Source of the DNA: Nocardia tengchongensis
GTDB taxonomy: Bacteria > Actinomycetota > Actinomycetes > Mycobacteriales > Mycobacteriaceae
DNA: 64,000 nucleotides
NCBI RefSeq assembly: GCF_018362975.1
Contig: NZ_CP074371.1
Span: 3,534,001-3,598,000 of the forward strand
Direction of reading: 5' to 3'
The notes below the pieces were generated by a model that had not been told where the DNA came from, searched no databases, and saw only the letters and a program-made list of their open reading frames with translations. Shown here piece by piece: positions 55,948 through 64,000 of this stretch. A program made the translations under genes and the position numbers. Each line of letters opens with the position of its first letter. Position 1 is the stretch's first letter.

Positions 55948-57132
55948 ATGGATATCAATTTCACTGCCGCACAGCAACAGTTGCGAGCCGAGCTCCGAGA
56001 GTACTTCGCCGCCTTGATGACCGACGAGCGGCGTGCGGCGATCGCGGGCGGCCCGCAGGGCGAATACGGTCCCGGCGACGCCTTCAAGGAGATCGTTCGC
56101 CAGCTGGGCCGCGATGGATACCTGGTGATGGGCTGGCCGAAGGAATATGGCGGCCAGGGTCTTTCGATGATCGACCAGATGATCTTCACCGAGGAAGCGG
56201 CCGTCGCCGGGGTGCCGATACCGTTCCTGACGGTCAACACGGTCGGCCCGACGATCATGCGTTTCGGCACCGAAGAGCAGAAAGCCTTCTTCCTGCCGAA
56301 GATCGCCGCGGGCGAATTGCACTTCTCGATCGGCTATTCCGAGCCCGAGGCCGGCACCGACCTCGCCTCGCTGCGGACTCGGGCGGTGCCCGACGGCGAC
56401 GACTACGTCATCAATGGCCAGAAGATGTGGACCTCGCTGGTCGAGTACGCCGACTACATCTGGCTCGCGACGCGCACCGACCCCGAGGTCGCCAAGCACA
56501 AGGGTCTGAGCGTGTTCATCGTGCCGACCTCCGCCGACGGCTTCTCCTGGACCAAGGTGCACACCATGGCGGGCGCGGGCACCAGCGCCACCTACTACTC
56601 CGATGTCCGCGTTCCGGCCACATCGCTGGTGGGCGGGCTCAATCAGGGCTGGAACCTGATCACCAACCAGCTCAACCATGAGCGGGTGGCCCTCTCCATC
56701 GCCGCGCCGATGCAGGAGGCGCTGCGTCAGGTTCTCGAGTGGGCGCACGACACCGAACTCGACGACGGCTCACGGGTTATCGACCAGGAGTGGGCGCGGA
56801 TGCACCTGGCGCGGGTCCACGCCAATACCGAGTATCAGAAGCTCCGCAGCTGGAAGATGGCCGCCGACGCCGATACCGGCGAACTGGCCCCCGCCGAAGC
56901 CTCCGCCACCAAGGTATTCGGAACCGATTTCGCCACCGAGGGGTACCGGCTGTTGATGGAGGTGCTGGGCGCGGAATCGATCGTGCGATTCGATTCGGCG
57001 GGTGCCCTGCTGCGCGGGCGCGTCGAGCTGTACCACCGTGCGTCACTGATCAATACCTTCGGCGGCGGCACCAATGAGGTTCAGCGCGACATCATCGCCG
57101 CGACCGCTCTGGGCCTTCCGGTCACTCGTTAA
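55948..57132 (+). CDS. Acyl-CoA dehydrogenase, subunit 1
   Basis: A 394-residue acyl-CoA dehydrogenase (FAD, introduces an alpha-beta double bond in an acyl thioester). The FAD-binding middle domain reads SIGYSEPEAGTDLASL and WTSLVEYADYIWLATRT; the C-terminal helices end GGGTNEVQRDIIAATALGLP. At the position of the catalytic Glu of MCAD (EGT) there is Gly (GGGT), as in FadE-type heteromeric enzymes where the base lies elsewhere. It is followed nine bases later by a second, different acyl-CoA dehydrogenase, which suggests a heteromeric complex as known for steroid-degrading FadE pairs. Confidence 0.9.
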   Translation: MDINFTAAQQQLRAELREYFAALMTDERRAAIAGGPQGEYGPGDAFKEIVRQLGRDGYLVMGWPKEYGGQGLSMIDQMIFTEEAAVAGVPIPFLTVNTVGPTIMRFGTEEQKAFFLPKIAAGELHFSIGYSEPEAGTDLASLRTRAVPDGDDYVINGQKMWTSLVEYADYIWLATRTDPEVAKHKGLSVFIVPTSADGFSWTKVHTMAGAGTSATYYSDVRVPATSLVGGLNQGWNLITNQLNHERVALSIAAPMQEALRQVLEWAHDTELDDGSRVIDQEWARMHLARVHANTEYQKLRSWKMAADADTGELAPAEASATKVFGTDFATEGYRLLMEVLGAESIVRFDSAGALLRGRVELYHRASLINTFGGGTNEVQRDIIAATALGLPVTR

Positions 57133-57141
57133 GGACATCAC

Positions 57142-58245
57142 ATGGATTTCACACTCACCGAGGCGCAGCAAGACCTTGCCGGGCTCGCCAAGCAGATTCT
57201 CGGCGACTGGTCGGACAAGAACGACAACAGCGGACGCTCCGCTTCCGGACTGCGCGACGCGCCCGGTTTCGACGCTGACCTGTGGCACACGCTGGCCGGT
57301 GCCGGTCTGCTCGACGCGGCGCTGCCGAAGTCCTTGGGCGGCAGTGGATTCGACGTCCTCGAGCAGGCGTCGGTGCTGATCGAGATCGGCCGGACCCTCG
57401 CGCCCGCACCCTACTCGAGCAGCATCGCCGTCGGTGCCTGCGCGATCGCGGAGTTCGGTGACGAGAGTCTGACCGAGCGCTACGTCACGCCGGTGCTACG
57501 CGGCGACGCGACCATCGCCGTGTCGGTCGGCGACAGCTCCCCCGGCCGAGCCGCCTTGCGCTGCACCGAAACCGACACCGGCGCGACGGTGAGCGGCAGC
57601 CGAACCGTCGTCACCGCAGGCGCTTTCGCCACCACATTCCTGCTCGAGGCCACCACCGCCGACGGGCCGGCACTGGTGCTGATCGACCGTGCTGCCGTCG
57701 GACTCACGACGACCGCGCAGCGTCTCGTCGATACCGACGATGCCGCACTCCTGGAGCTGGACAATGTCGCCGCCATCGTGCTCAGCCGGGCGGAAGGGGT
57801 CGAGTGGGCGCGCCGCCGTGCGACCTTGGCGTGGTGTGCGTGGCAGCTCGGGGTATTGGAGAAGGCTTTGGCGCTGACCGCCGAATATGCCCGTACCCGT
57901 AGGCAATTCGACAAGCCGATCGGCTCCTTCCAGGCGGTACGGGCCCGGCTCGCCGACGCCTACATCGATGTCGAGGCCGTGCGGTTGACACTCTGGCAGG
58001 CCGCCGCCCGCGAGGCCGCGGGTCTGCCCGCCGAGCAGGAGATCGCCACCGCGAAATTCTGGACCGCGGAGGCCGGGCATCGGGTGGCGCACACCGCGGT
58101 TCATATCCACGGCGGTGTGGGCATCGACACCGACGGGCCGATGAACCGGTACTTCGTCGCGGCCAAACGCGCCGAGTTCAGTCTCGGCGGCGCGACTGCT
58201 CAACTCCGTGTTCTGGGCGATCTGCTGGGCCGCCGGGCGGCCTGA
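57142..58245 (+). CDS. Acyl-CoA dehydrogenase, subunit 2
   Basis: A 367-residue acyl-CoA dehydrogenase shorter than its partner. Recognisable parts are the N-terminal helical domain (GAGLLDAALPKSLGGSGFDVLEQ), the C-terminal ARTRRQFDKPIGSFQAVRARLADAYID block and HIHGGVGIDTDGPMNRYF near the end; the usual EGT segment is replaced by GGATAQ. The middle FAD-binding domain is diverged, with CTETDTGATVSGSRTVV. Together with the preceding gene it probably forms a mixed dehydrogenase acting on a CoA- or carrier-bound acyl chain of the cluster. The NRPS gene starts 71 bases later. Confidence 0.88.
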   Translation: MDFTLTEAQQDLAGLAKQILGDWSDKNDNSGRSASGLRDAPGFDADLWHTLAGAGLLDAALPKSLGGSGFDVLEQASVLIEIGRTLAPAPYSSSIAVGACAIAEFGDESLTERYVTPVLRGDATIAVSVGDSSPGRAALRCTETDTGATVSGSRTVVTAGAFATTFLLEATTADGPALVLIDRAAVGLTTTAQRLVDTDDAALLELDNVAAIVLSRAEGVEWARRRATLAWCAWQLGVLEKALALTAEYARTRRQFDKPIGSFQAVRARLADAYIDVEAVRLTLWQAAAREAAGLPAEQEIATAKFWTAEAGHRVAHTAVHIHGGVGIDTDGPMNRYFVAAKRAEFSLGGATAQLRVLGDLLGRRAA

Positions 58246-58316
58246 GCGCAGTTCAGTGGTTCGACAGCGATATTGCGTAGTGCCCAATCACATTCGGGCG
58301 TTCCAGGGGGAAATTC

Positions 58317-61300
58317 ATGTCCGGCTCCATCCGCTATCCGCTGACCGCCTACCAGCGAGACATTTGGACTGCCGCCGAAATCTACGCGGGACAACCTGCC
58401 TATCTGTCCTGCGCGGTCTGGCATTTGACGATCGCGCTCGACGAAGTGGAGATGATGGCGGCCATCGAGCGAACCTGGACGCGGACCGATGGCGTGCGCA
58501 TGCGTTACGGCGTCGTCGACGGAATCCCGTACCAGGAACTCTCACCCGATCGACGGCCTCCGGTGCGGCTGATCGACGTTACCGGAGCTGACGACCCGGA
58601 AGCCGAGGCACAGTGTCGAATTCGGGCGCTCACCGGCTCGGCGATCGATCTCGACGGCCCGGAACCGTTCCGCCTGATCATGATCCGAGCCGCCGCCGAG
58701 TCGTACTACCTGGTCGTCACCGCGCACCACCTGACGGTCGACGCGACCGGTTTGCGCATCCTGGGCGCTCAGATCATGACCGACTACACGGTGACCACGA
58801 AAACCGGTACTCCGCCAGAGCTTTCGAGCGCTTCCTTCGTCGAGTGCCTGGCCCTGGAAAGCGCCTACCGGGCGAGCGAGCAGTATCGCATCGACCGTGA
58901 TGCCGTCGTACCACGGCTGTGCTCGGTCACGCCGGCGCTGTTCGACCCTCGACACGGTACCGATGGGGTGGGGTCGGTCACCGCCAGCACCTTCGAACTC
59001 GACCGGGCATTGGTCAACCGGATACGCGCCGCCGGGATCTCCCTGTACCCATACCTGCTCGCCATGCTCGGGATCTACCTGTCGCGGGTACTTCGTGCCG
59101 AGCAGATCACCATCGGCATCCCGTTCGGCAACCGCAACAACCCGGCCGAGGACGCCGCGGTCGGCAACTTCGCCAATACCATCCCGGTGGTCCTCGATAT
59201 CGGCACCTACGCGACGGTCGCCGAACTGGTCAGCGCGGTGAAAGCCGATGTGCGCCAGTTGAAACAGCATCAGCGCTACCCGCTCGGCGATCTCGTGGGT
59301 GAGCTGCGCCGGGCCGGAATCCCGGCACGGCAACTGTTCGACGTCACCGTCGCCTACGCGCGTTCGCCCGCGAACCGTGTCCGGTTCGAGGGGTTCGAGC
59401 ATGTGGGCATGCCGTCGCAGGGCCACAGTCCGCTGGCCATGGCGTGGTCGATCGTGGAGGTGGACGACGACGGCCCGCTGCTGGTCCGGTTGGATCATTC
59501 CGCCGCCATCTTCGACGCCGATTACTCGATCGATGCCGTGTTTGCCCAGGTGGCCACTCTGCTCAATGCCGGGGTCGACGCGTTGGACACCGATCCGGCG
59601 CTGCTGCCCATGCTGTCGGCGGCCGAGCATGACCGGCTGGTGGATCGGGTCCGGGCGACCGCGCGCCCCTACGAGAACCGGACGAGCGTGATCGCCGCCA
59701 TCCTGCGGCAAGCCGAGCGCACGCCGGACGCGGTTGCCGTCCGCACCGCACCCGGTGACACCCTCACCTATCGAGAACTCATCCACCAGGCCGTCGCTCT
59801 CGCCGGCATGCTGCGCGAATCCGGAATCGGAACCGGGGACCTGGTGGCAGTACTGCTCGAGCGCGGCCCACAGCTGCTGGTCGCGACACTGGCCGCCATG
59901 TACGTCGGCGCGGCCTACGTCCCGGTCGACCCTGGCTACCCGGCCGAGCGCGTCGCCTTCCTGCTCGCCGACAGTGCTGCCGCGGTGGTGCTGACCGATA
60001 CCGTCCATGCGGCGCGTCTCGCGCCGGAAGCGCCTGCGGCGCTGACCACCGACAGGTGGCCGGTGGGCCGCCCGGCGACCGAGGTGCCGCCCGCTCCGGC
60101 CGGCACCGACCTTGCTTACGTTATATACACCTCTGGATCCACCGGTCTACCGAAAGGCGTTGCTGTCGAGCATCATTCGGTAATCAACCGACTTGCCTGG
60201 ATGCAGCGCCGCTACCCGCTGAATCCTTCGGATGTCATCCTCCAGAAGACGCCGTCCTCGTTCGATGTCTCGGTGTGGGAGTTGTTCTGGTGGGGGTTCG
60301 TCGGCGCACAGGTGGCGCTGCTGAAGCCCGGAGGCGAGAAGGATCCCTACGAAATCCTCACCGCCATCCATGATTTCGGCGTGACCGTACTGCATTTCGT
60401 GCCGACGATGTTGACGCCGTTTGTGGAACTGTTGGAATCGGATCCGGCAGCGGTGTCCCGCGTCGCGAGCCTGCATACCGTTTTCTGCAGTGGTGAAGCC
60501 CTTTTGCCGCACCAGGTTTCCCGATGGAACCGGGTCTTCGCATCGCTCGGTACCGGCGCGCCACGACTGGTCAACCTGTACGGCCCGACCGAGGCGACTG
60601 TCGATGTCTCCTTCCATGACTGCCCCACAGACCCGGCGCAGCCGGTGCACCGGGTGCCGCTGGGTCGCGCGATCGATAACACCCGGCTGTATGTCCTCGG
60701 ACCCGCCGATCAACCACAGCCGGTCGGAGTGGCGGGCGAACTATGCATTGCCGGTGCGGGCTTGGCGCGTGGCTATAGCAACCATCCGGAGTTGGACGCG
60801 GAGAAGTTCATCGCAGACCCGTTTCATCCGGGCGAGCGCATGTACCGCACCGGTGACCTGGCCCGGTGGCTGGCCGATGGTGAATTGGAGTATCTGGGCC
60901 GGATCGACCGCCAGGTGAAGATCCGCGGCAACCGGGTGGAGCTTGGAGAAGTGGAGAACGCCCTCGCCGCGGTGCCCGGCATTACCGCCGCCGCAGTCAT
61001 CGATCTGCACTCGCCCACCCGGGGCAGCTACCTGGCCGCCTATTACGTTCCCGGAAGCGAACTCGAACCCGCCACGCTGCGGACCGAGTTATCGAGGAAG
61101 CTGCCGGATTTCATGATGCCGGCACAGTTCGTCGAGATCGACGCGATCCCGCTGACGCCCAGTGGAAAGACCGACCGCGCCGCGCTGGGCGCGATACGAC
61201 ATACCCCGGAACCGACCACCCTGGGTGCGGCCCGAACCTGGGTGGAGGAGCAGTTGGTGACGCTGTGGTCCGAGGTGCTCGGCCGCGGGTCGGTAGCGCT

Positions 61301-64000
61301 GACGGACAACTTCTACGACCTTGGCGGCGACTCGATTCTGCTGGTGCGCATCCGCGCCCGCGCCGCGGCCCGCGGCCTGCGGTTCAGCGCCCGCGAGCTC
61401 GCCGAGTCCCCCACCATCGCCGAATTGGCCGACCGGGTCCACATCGACGCCGTGACGGCGACGGCGGTCGCCCCGTTCGAGCTGGTGGCGGCCATCGACC
61501 GGGCACAGCTCGGGCACGTCGTGGACGCCTATCCATTGACCAAGTTGCAGCTGGGCATGTTGTTCCACAGCCGCGAGCGCGCCGAATCACCGCTCTACCA
61601 CGACGTTTTCCGCTATTCGCTGCGGATGGACTGGGACGAGGCCGCGCTGCGAGCCGCAGTGACTCAGGCCATCGCCCGGCATCCGATGCTACGGACGTCC
61701 TTCGACCTGGCCGCCTATTCCGAGCCGCTGCAGCTGGTTCACGACCGGCTCGAACCGCCGATGACGGTCATCGATCTACGAGCGGCCGCGCCGCGGACCG
61801 GCGATGCGCTCCTGCGTGAGCACGTCGCCCAGCACCATCACCGGCGCTATGCCTTCGAGCGACCAGGGCTGTTCCACCTGGCGGTATTCCTGTTCACCGA
61901 TCGCATCGACCTCGTGCTGTCCTTCCACCATGCCATCCTCGATGGCTGGAGCGTGGCGACGCTGATGTCGGAGCTGCTGACCGACTATCGCGCCGTGGCT
62001 ACCAGCGCGCCGCCGCGACCGGCCGTCGAGCTGCCGTCGTTCGCCGAATATGTTCGCGCCGAACGGAATGCGATCGCCGACCCGGCCGACCGGCAGTACT
62101 GGTCGGAGCTGCTGGCCGGTGCGGAGTCCTCCCGGATTCGCCCTATGACACCGCATATCTCGCCAACGCCGGGCCGGGAACAGGCATCCACCGGCACCCG
62201 CCGGTCCGTATCGATCCCGGTTCCCGCGGCCACCGCTGGCCGCGCCGAAAGGCTGGCCGCCACCTTGCGCATGTCAGTGAAGACCGTGCTGTTGGCCGCT
62301 CATTTGTGCACCGTCGGCCTCTTTGCCGGTCGCTCGGACATCACGACCGGTGTTGTCACTCACGGCCGCCCCGAGCTACTCGACGCCGAGCACACGCTGG
62401 GGTTGTTTCTCAACACCATGCCGTTCCGGCTCGATATCTCCGGTCGTACATGGCGTGAGGTGCTGGTCGCGTTGGCCGAGCAGGATCGGAACGGACTGTC
62501 GCACATTCGGTTTCCGCTGGTCGAGATTCAGCGGGAGACGGGTATCCAGCTGGACACCTTCTTCAATTACGTCCACTTCCATGGGTTCGAGGCGACCTTG
62601 CAGGACTTGGACGTGGACCTGCTCGGCATTGATATCCGCGAAGTCACGAACTTTGCGCTGTCGGTCGCTGTCGCGCACAACCCACTCGACGGCAATCTGT
62701 TGCTGCGCATCGACGGTGAACCCGCCTTCTATACCGGCGACCAGCTGACGTCGATCGGCCACACCTACCTGTCGGTGCTGGCCTTGCTCACTGACGATCC
62801 GTCCGGCCCGGGCGATTTCGGTTCGCTCGCCCCGGCCCCGCCCCGGATCGGCGATGTCCCGGGCACCGTGTTGGAACTGTTCGATGCCTGCGCGGCCCGG
62901 GTTCCGACCTCGGTCGCACTCGAATTCGGCAGTCGCACAGTGACTTACGCGGCATTGGCGGAATTGTCCGGCCGGATCGCTGGGGCTCTGGTGGCACGTG
63001 GTGCCCGGCCGGGCGACCGGATCGCGCTCGCGGTGGGCCGCTCACCGGAGCTGGTGGCGGCCGTCCTGGGTATAGCCAAGGCCGGCGCCGCCTGTGTTCC
63101 GCTCGACCCGAGCTATCCGAAGCCGCGCCTGCACGCTATGCTCGACCAGGCCCGCCCGTTCCTGGTGATCACCGGCTCGGGCCATGAACCACTGGTGCCG
63201 CAACAGTATTCGCGGATCGACATGGACGATCTCATGGGCTCCGCGACCTCCGCCGACCTGCCGCCGGTCGACCCGTCCACGACCGCGTACGTGCTGTTCA
63301 CCTCCGGCTCGACGGGAGACCCGAAGGGTGTCGCCATGCCGCACCGGGCGTTGGCGAACCTGATCGGCTGGCAGCTTTCGGTGCCCAGCGGAAGACTCGC
63401 CGAGACCGGGCTGGCCCCAGCCACAACGCAATTCGCGCCACTATCGTTCGATGTCTCGTTCCAGGAGATCTATTCGACCCTGTGCGGCGGCGGGCGACTC
63501 ATCCTTCTCACCGAGGATCAGCGTCACGATCTGCCCGCGCTGCCAGGTCTGTTGAGCGACACCGACGCCGAACGAGTGTTCCTGCCCTACGTCGCCTTGC
63601 AGCAACTGGCCGAGGCCGCGGCCCGGCTGGGTACCGCACCGGCCGGACTGCGAGTGATCATCTCTTCCGGCGAACAGCTGCGGGTCACCGACGAGATCCG
63701 CGCGCTGTGCGCGGCAGGCACGAAAGTGATCCTCGAAAATCAGTACGGTCCCACCGAAACTCACGTCGCCACCAGTTACACCATGACCGGCGACCCGGCC
63801 CGGTTCCCCGCGTTGCCGCCGATCGGGACGGCGATCGATAATGCCGAGATTCTGATCCTGGACGAGCGGTTGCGCCCGGTGCCCGACGGCGTGCCTGGTG
63901 AGATCCACCTCGGCGGCCTCGGCCTCGCCGACGGCTACGAGAACCGGCCCGACCTCACCGACGCCGTCTTCGCACCGCATCCCCAGGCGGCGGGCGCGCG
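58317..64000 (+). CDS. Non-ribosomal peptide synthetase, runs off the window
   Basis: A continuous frame of 1,894 residues to the window edge. Order: condensation domain (about 1-440, HHLTVD at 137-142); adenylation domain 1 (about 465-960; TSGSTGLPKG near 605, YRTGDLAR, GRIDRQVKIRGNRVELGEVE); carrier domain (GGDSI, phosphopantetheine Ser1006); condensation domain 2 (from about 1070, HHAILDG at 1204); adenylation domain 2 (from about 1515; TSGSTGDPKG at about 1663), cut off. Specificity residues of A1 read DVWHFSLVD, the serine code; A2 reads DVQFISQVA, unassigned but proline-like at several positions. A C domain at the very N-terminus implies an upstream acyl or peptidyl donor. A GGGG site precedes ATG 58317. 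Confidence 0.95.
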   Translation, partial: MSGSIRYPLTAYQRDIWTAAEIYAGQPAYLSCAVWHLTIALDEVEMMAAIERTWTRTDGVRMRYGVVDGIPYQELSPDRRPPVRLIDVTGADDPEAEAQCRIRALTGSAIDLDGPEPFRLIMIRAAAESYYLVVTAHHLTVDATGLRILGAQIMTDYTVTTKTGTPPELSSASFVECLALESAYRASEQYRIDRDAVVPRLCSVTPALFDPRHGTDGVGSVTASTFELDRALVNRIRAAGISLYPYLLAMLGIYLSRVLRAEQITIGIPFGNRNNPAEDAAVGNFANTIPVVLDIGTYATVAELVSAVKADVRQLKQHQRYPLGDLVGELRRAGIPARQLFDVTVAYARSPANRVRFEGFEHVGMPSQGHSPLAMAWSIVEVDDDGPLLVRLDHSAAIFDADYSIDAVFAQVATLLNAGVDALDTDPALLPMLSAAEHDRLVDRVRATARPYENRTSVIAAILRQAERTPDAVAVRTAPGDTLTYRELIHQAVALAGMLRESGIGTGDLVAVLLERGPQLLVATLAAMYVGAAYVPVDPGYPAERVAFLLADSAAAVVLTDTVHAARLAPEAPAALTTDRWPVGRPATEVPPAPAGTDLAYVIYTSGSTGLPKGVAVEHHSVINRLAWMQRRYPLNPSDVILQKTPSSFDVSVWELFWWGFVGAQVALLKPGGEKDPYEILTAIHDFGVTVLHFVPTMLTPFVELLESDPAAVSRVASLHTVFCSGEALLPHQVSRWNRVFASLGTGAPRLVNLYGPTEATVDVSFHDCPTDPAQPVHRVPLGRAIDNTRLYVLGPADQPQPVGVAGELCIAGAGLARGYSNHPELDAEKFIADPFHPGERMYRTGDLARWLADGELEYLGRIDRQVKIRGNRVELGEVENALAAVPGITAAAVIDLHSPTRGSYLAAYYVPGSELEPATLRTELSRKLPDFMMPAQFVEIDAIPLTPSGKTDRAALGAIRHTPEPTTLGAARTWVEEQLVTLWSEVLGRGSVALTDNFYDLGGDSILLVRIRARAAARGLRFSARELAESPTIAELADRVHIDAVTATAVAPFELVAAIDRAQLGHVVDAYPLTKLQLGMLFHSRERAESPLYHDVFRYSLRMDWDEAALRAAVTQAIARHPMLRTSFDLAAYSEPLQLVHDRLEPPMTVIDLRAAAPRTGDALLREHVAQHHHRRYAFERPGLFHLAVFLFTDRIDLVLSFHHAILDGWSVATLMSELLTDYRAVATSAPPRPAVELPSFAEYVRAERNAIADPADRQYWSELLAGAESSRIRPMTPHISPTPGREQASTGTRRSVSIPVPAATAGRAERLAATLRMSVKTVLLAAHLCTVGLFAGRSDITTGVVTHGRPELLDAEHTLGLFLNTMPFRLDISGRTWREVLVALAEQDRNGLSHIRFPLVEIQRETGIQLDTFFNYVHFHGFEATLQDLDVDLLGIDIREVTNFALSVAVAHNPLDGNLLLRIDGEPAFYTGDQLTSIGHTYLSVLALLTDDPSGPGDFGSLAPAPPRIGDVPGTVLELFDACAARVPTSVALEFGSRTVTYAALAELSGRIAGALVARGARPGDRIALAVGRSPELVAAVLGIAKAGAACVPLDPSYPKPRLHAMLDQARPFLVITGSGHEPLVPQQYSRIDMDDLMGSATSADLPPVDPSTTAYVLFTSGSTGDPKGVAMPHRALANLIGWQLSVPSGRLAETGLAPATTQFAPLSFDVSFQEIYSTLCGGGRLILLTEDQRHDLPALPGLLSDTDAERVFLPYVALQQLAEAAARLGTAPAGLRVIISSGEQLRVTDEIRALCAAGTKVILENQYGPTETHVATSYTMTGDPARFPALPPIGTAIDNAEILILDERLRPVPDGVPGEIHLGGLGLADGYENRPDLTDAVFAPHPQAAGA

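Overview
The window is high-GC DNA with dense genes, short operons and strong G/C third-position bias. It looks like a chromosomal segment of a mycolic-acid actinobacterium, most probably Nocardia. This is inference from gene content: a glnA2-glnE pair beside panB and a Hip1/CaeA-like serine hydrolase (an order known from mycobacteria), a secreted PtpB-like phosphatase, an MpaB-family protein, an F420-type Ddn reductase and many lipoproteins. No tRNA, rRNA, insertion sequence or CRISPR array was seen.

Layout. 0-10 kb: an alpha/beta hydrolase, the RNase P RNA (988-1422), a slipin with a 34-residue partner, an RNB-type ribonuclease, a Uma2 protein, a lipoprotein-pip-CHAD operon, panB and a PDZ serine protease. 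10-16 kb: Hip1-like hydrolase, glnA2, glnE. 16-29 kb: a proline-rich PPE-like protein, a methyltransferase, a decayed metallopeptidase, a monoacylglycerol lipase, an M20 peptidase with a CocE-type esterase, an MFS pump, a GNAT enzyme, an MpaB-type oxygenase and two membrane proteins. 29-35 kb: a heterotetrameric 2-oxoacid (pyruvate-type) dehydrogenase operon with its own E3, behind a PucR-type regulator. 35-44 kb: TrmO, a secreted protein, a TetR/DHA2-pump pair with clear dyad operators, an ECF sigma factor, a PtpB-like phosphatase, and glnA1 with a well-formed GlnR box. 44-46.7 kb: poorly coding DNA and an esterase-like protein.

46.7-64 kb is the most interesting part: a cryptic non-ribosomal peptide cluster running off the right edge. 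From a divergent control region (54.5-55.0 kb), one arm reads right: a discrete acyltransferase, two acyl-CoA dehydrogenases and a large NRPS (C-A-T-C-A..., first A domain with a serine code). The other arm reads left: MBL-fold hydrolase, P450, Ddn-type reductase, P450, DHA2 efflux pump, P450 and SDR. Together these could load an acyl group, build a peptide starting with Ser, oxidise it several times and export it.

A second theme is sequence quality. At least six genes (glnE, glnA1, the MpaB gene twice, the PtpB-like gene, the PPE-like gene and probably the BrkB-like gene) are each restored by adding one base, several of them in C/G runs. Because glnE and glnA1 are core genes, missed bases in the assembly are the likeliest cause. 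The metallopeptidase at 18.6-19.6 kb is different: it has lost a whole internal segment and is truly decayed.
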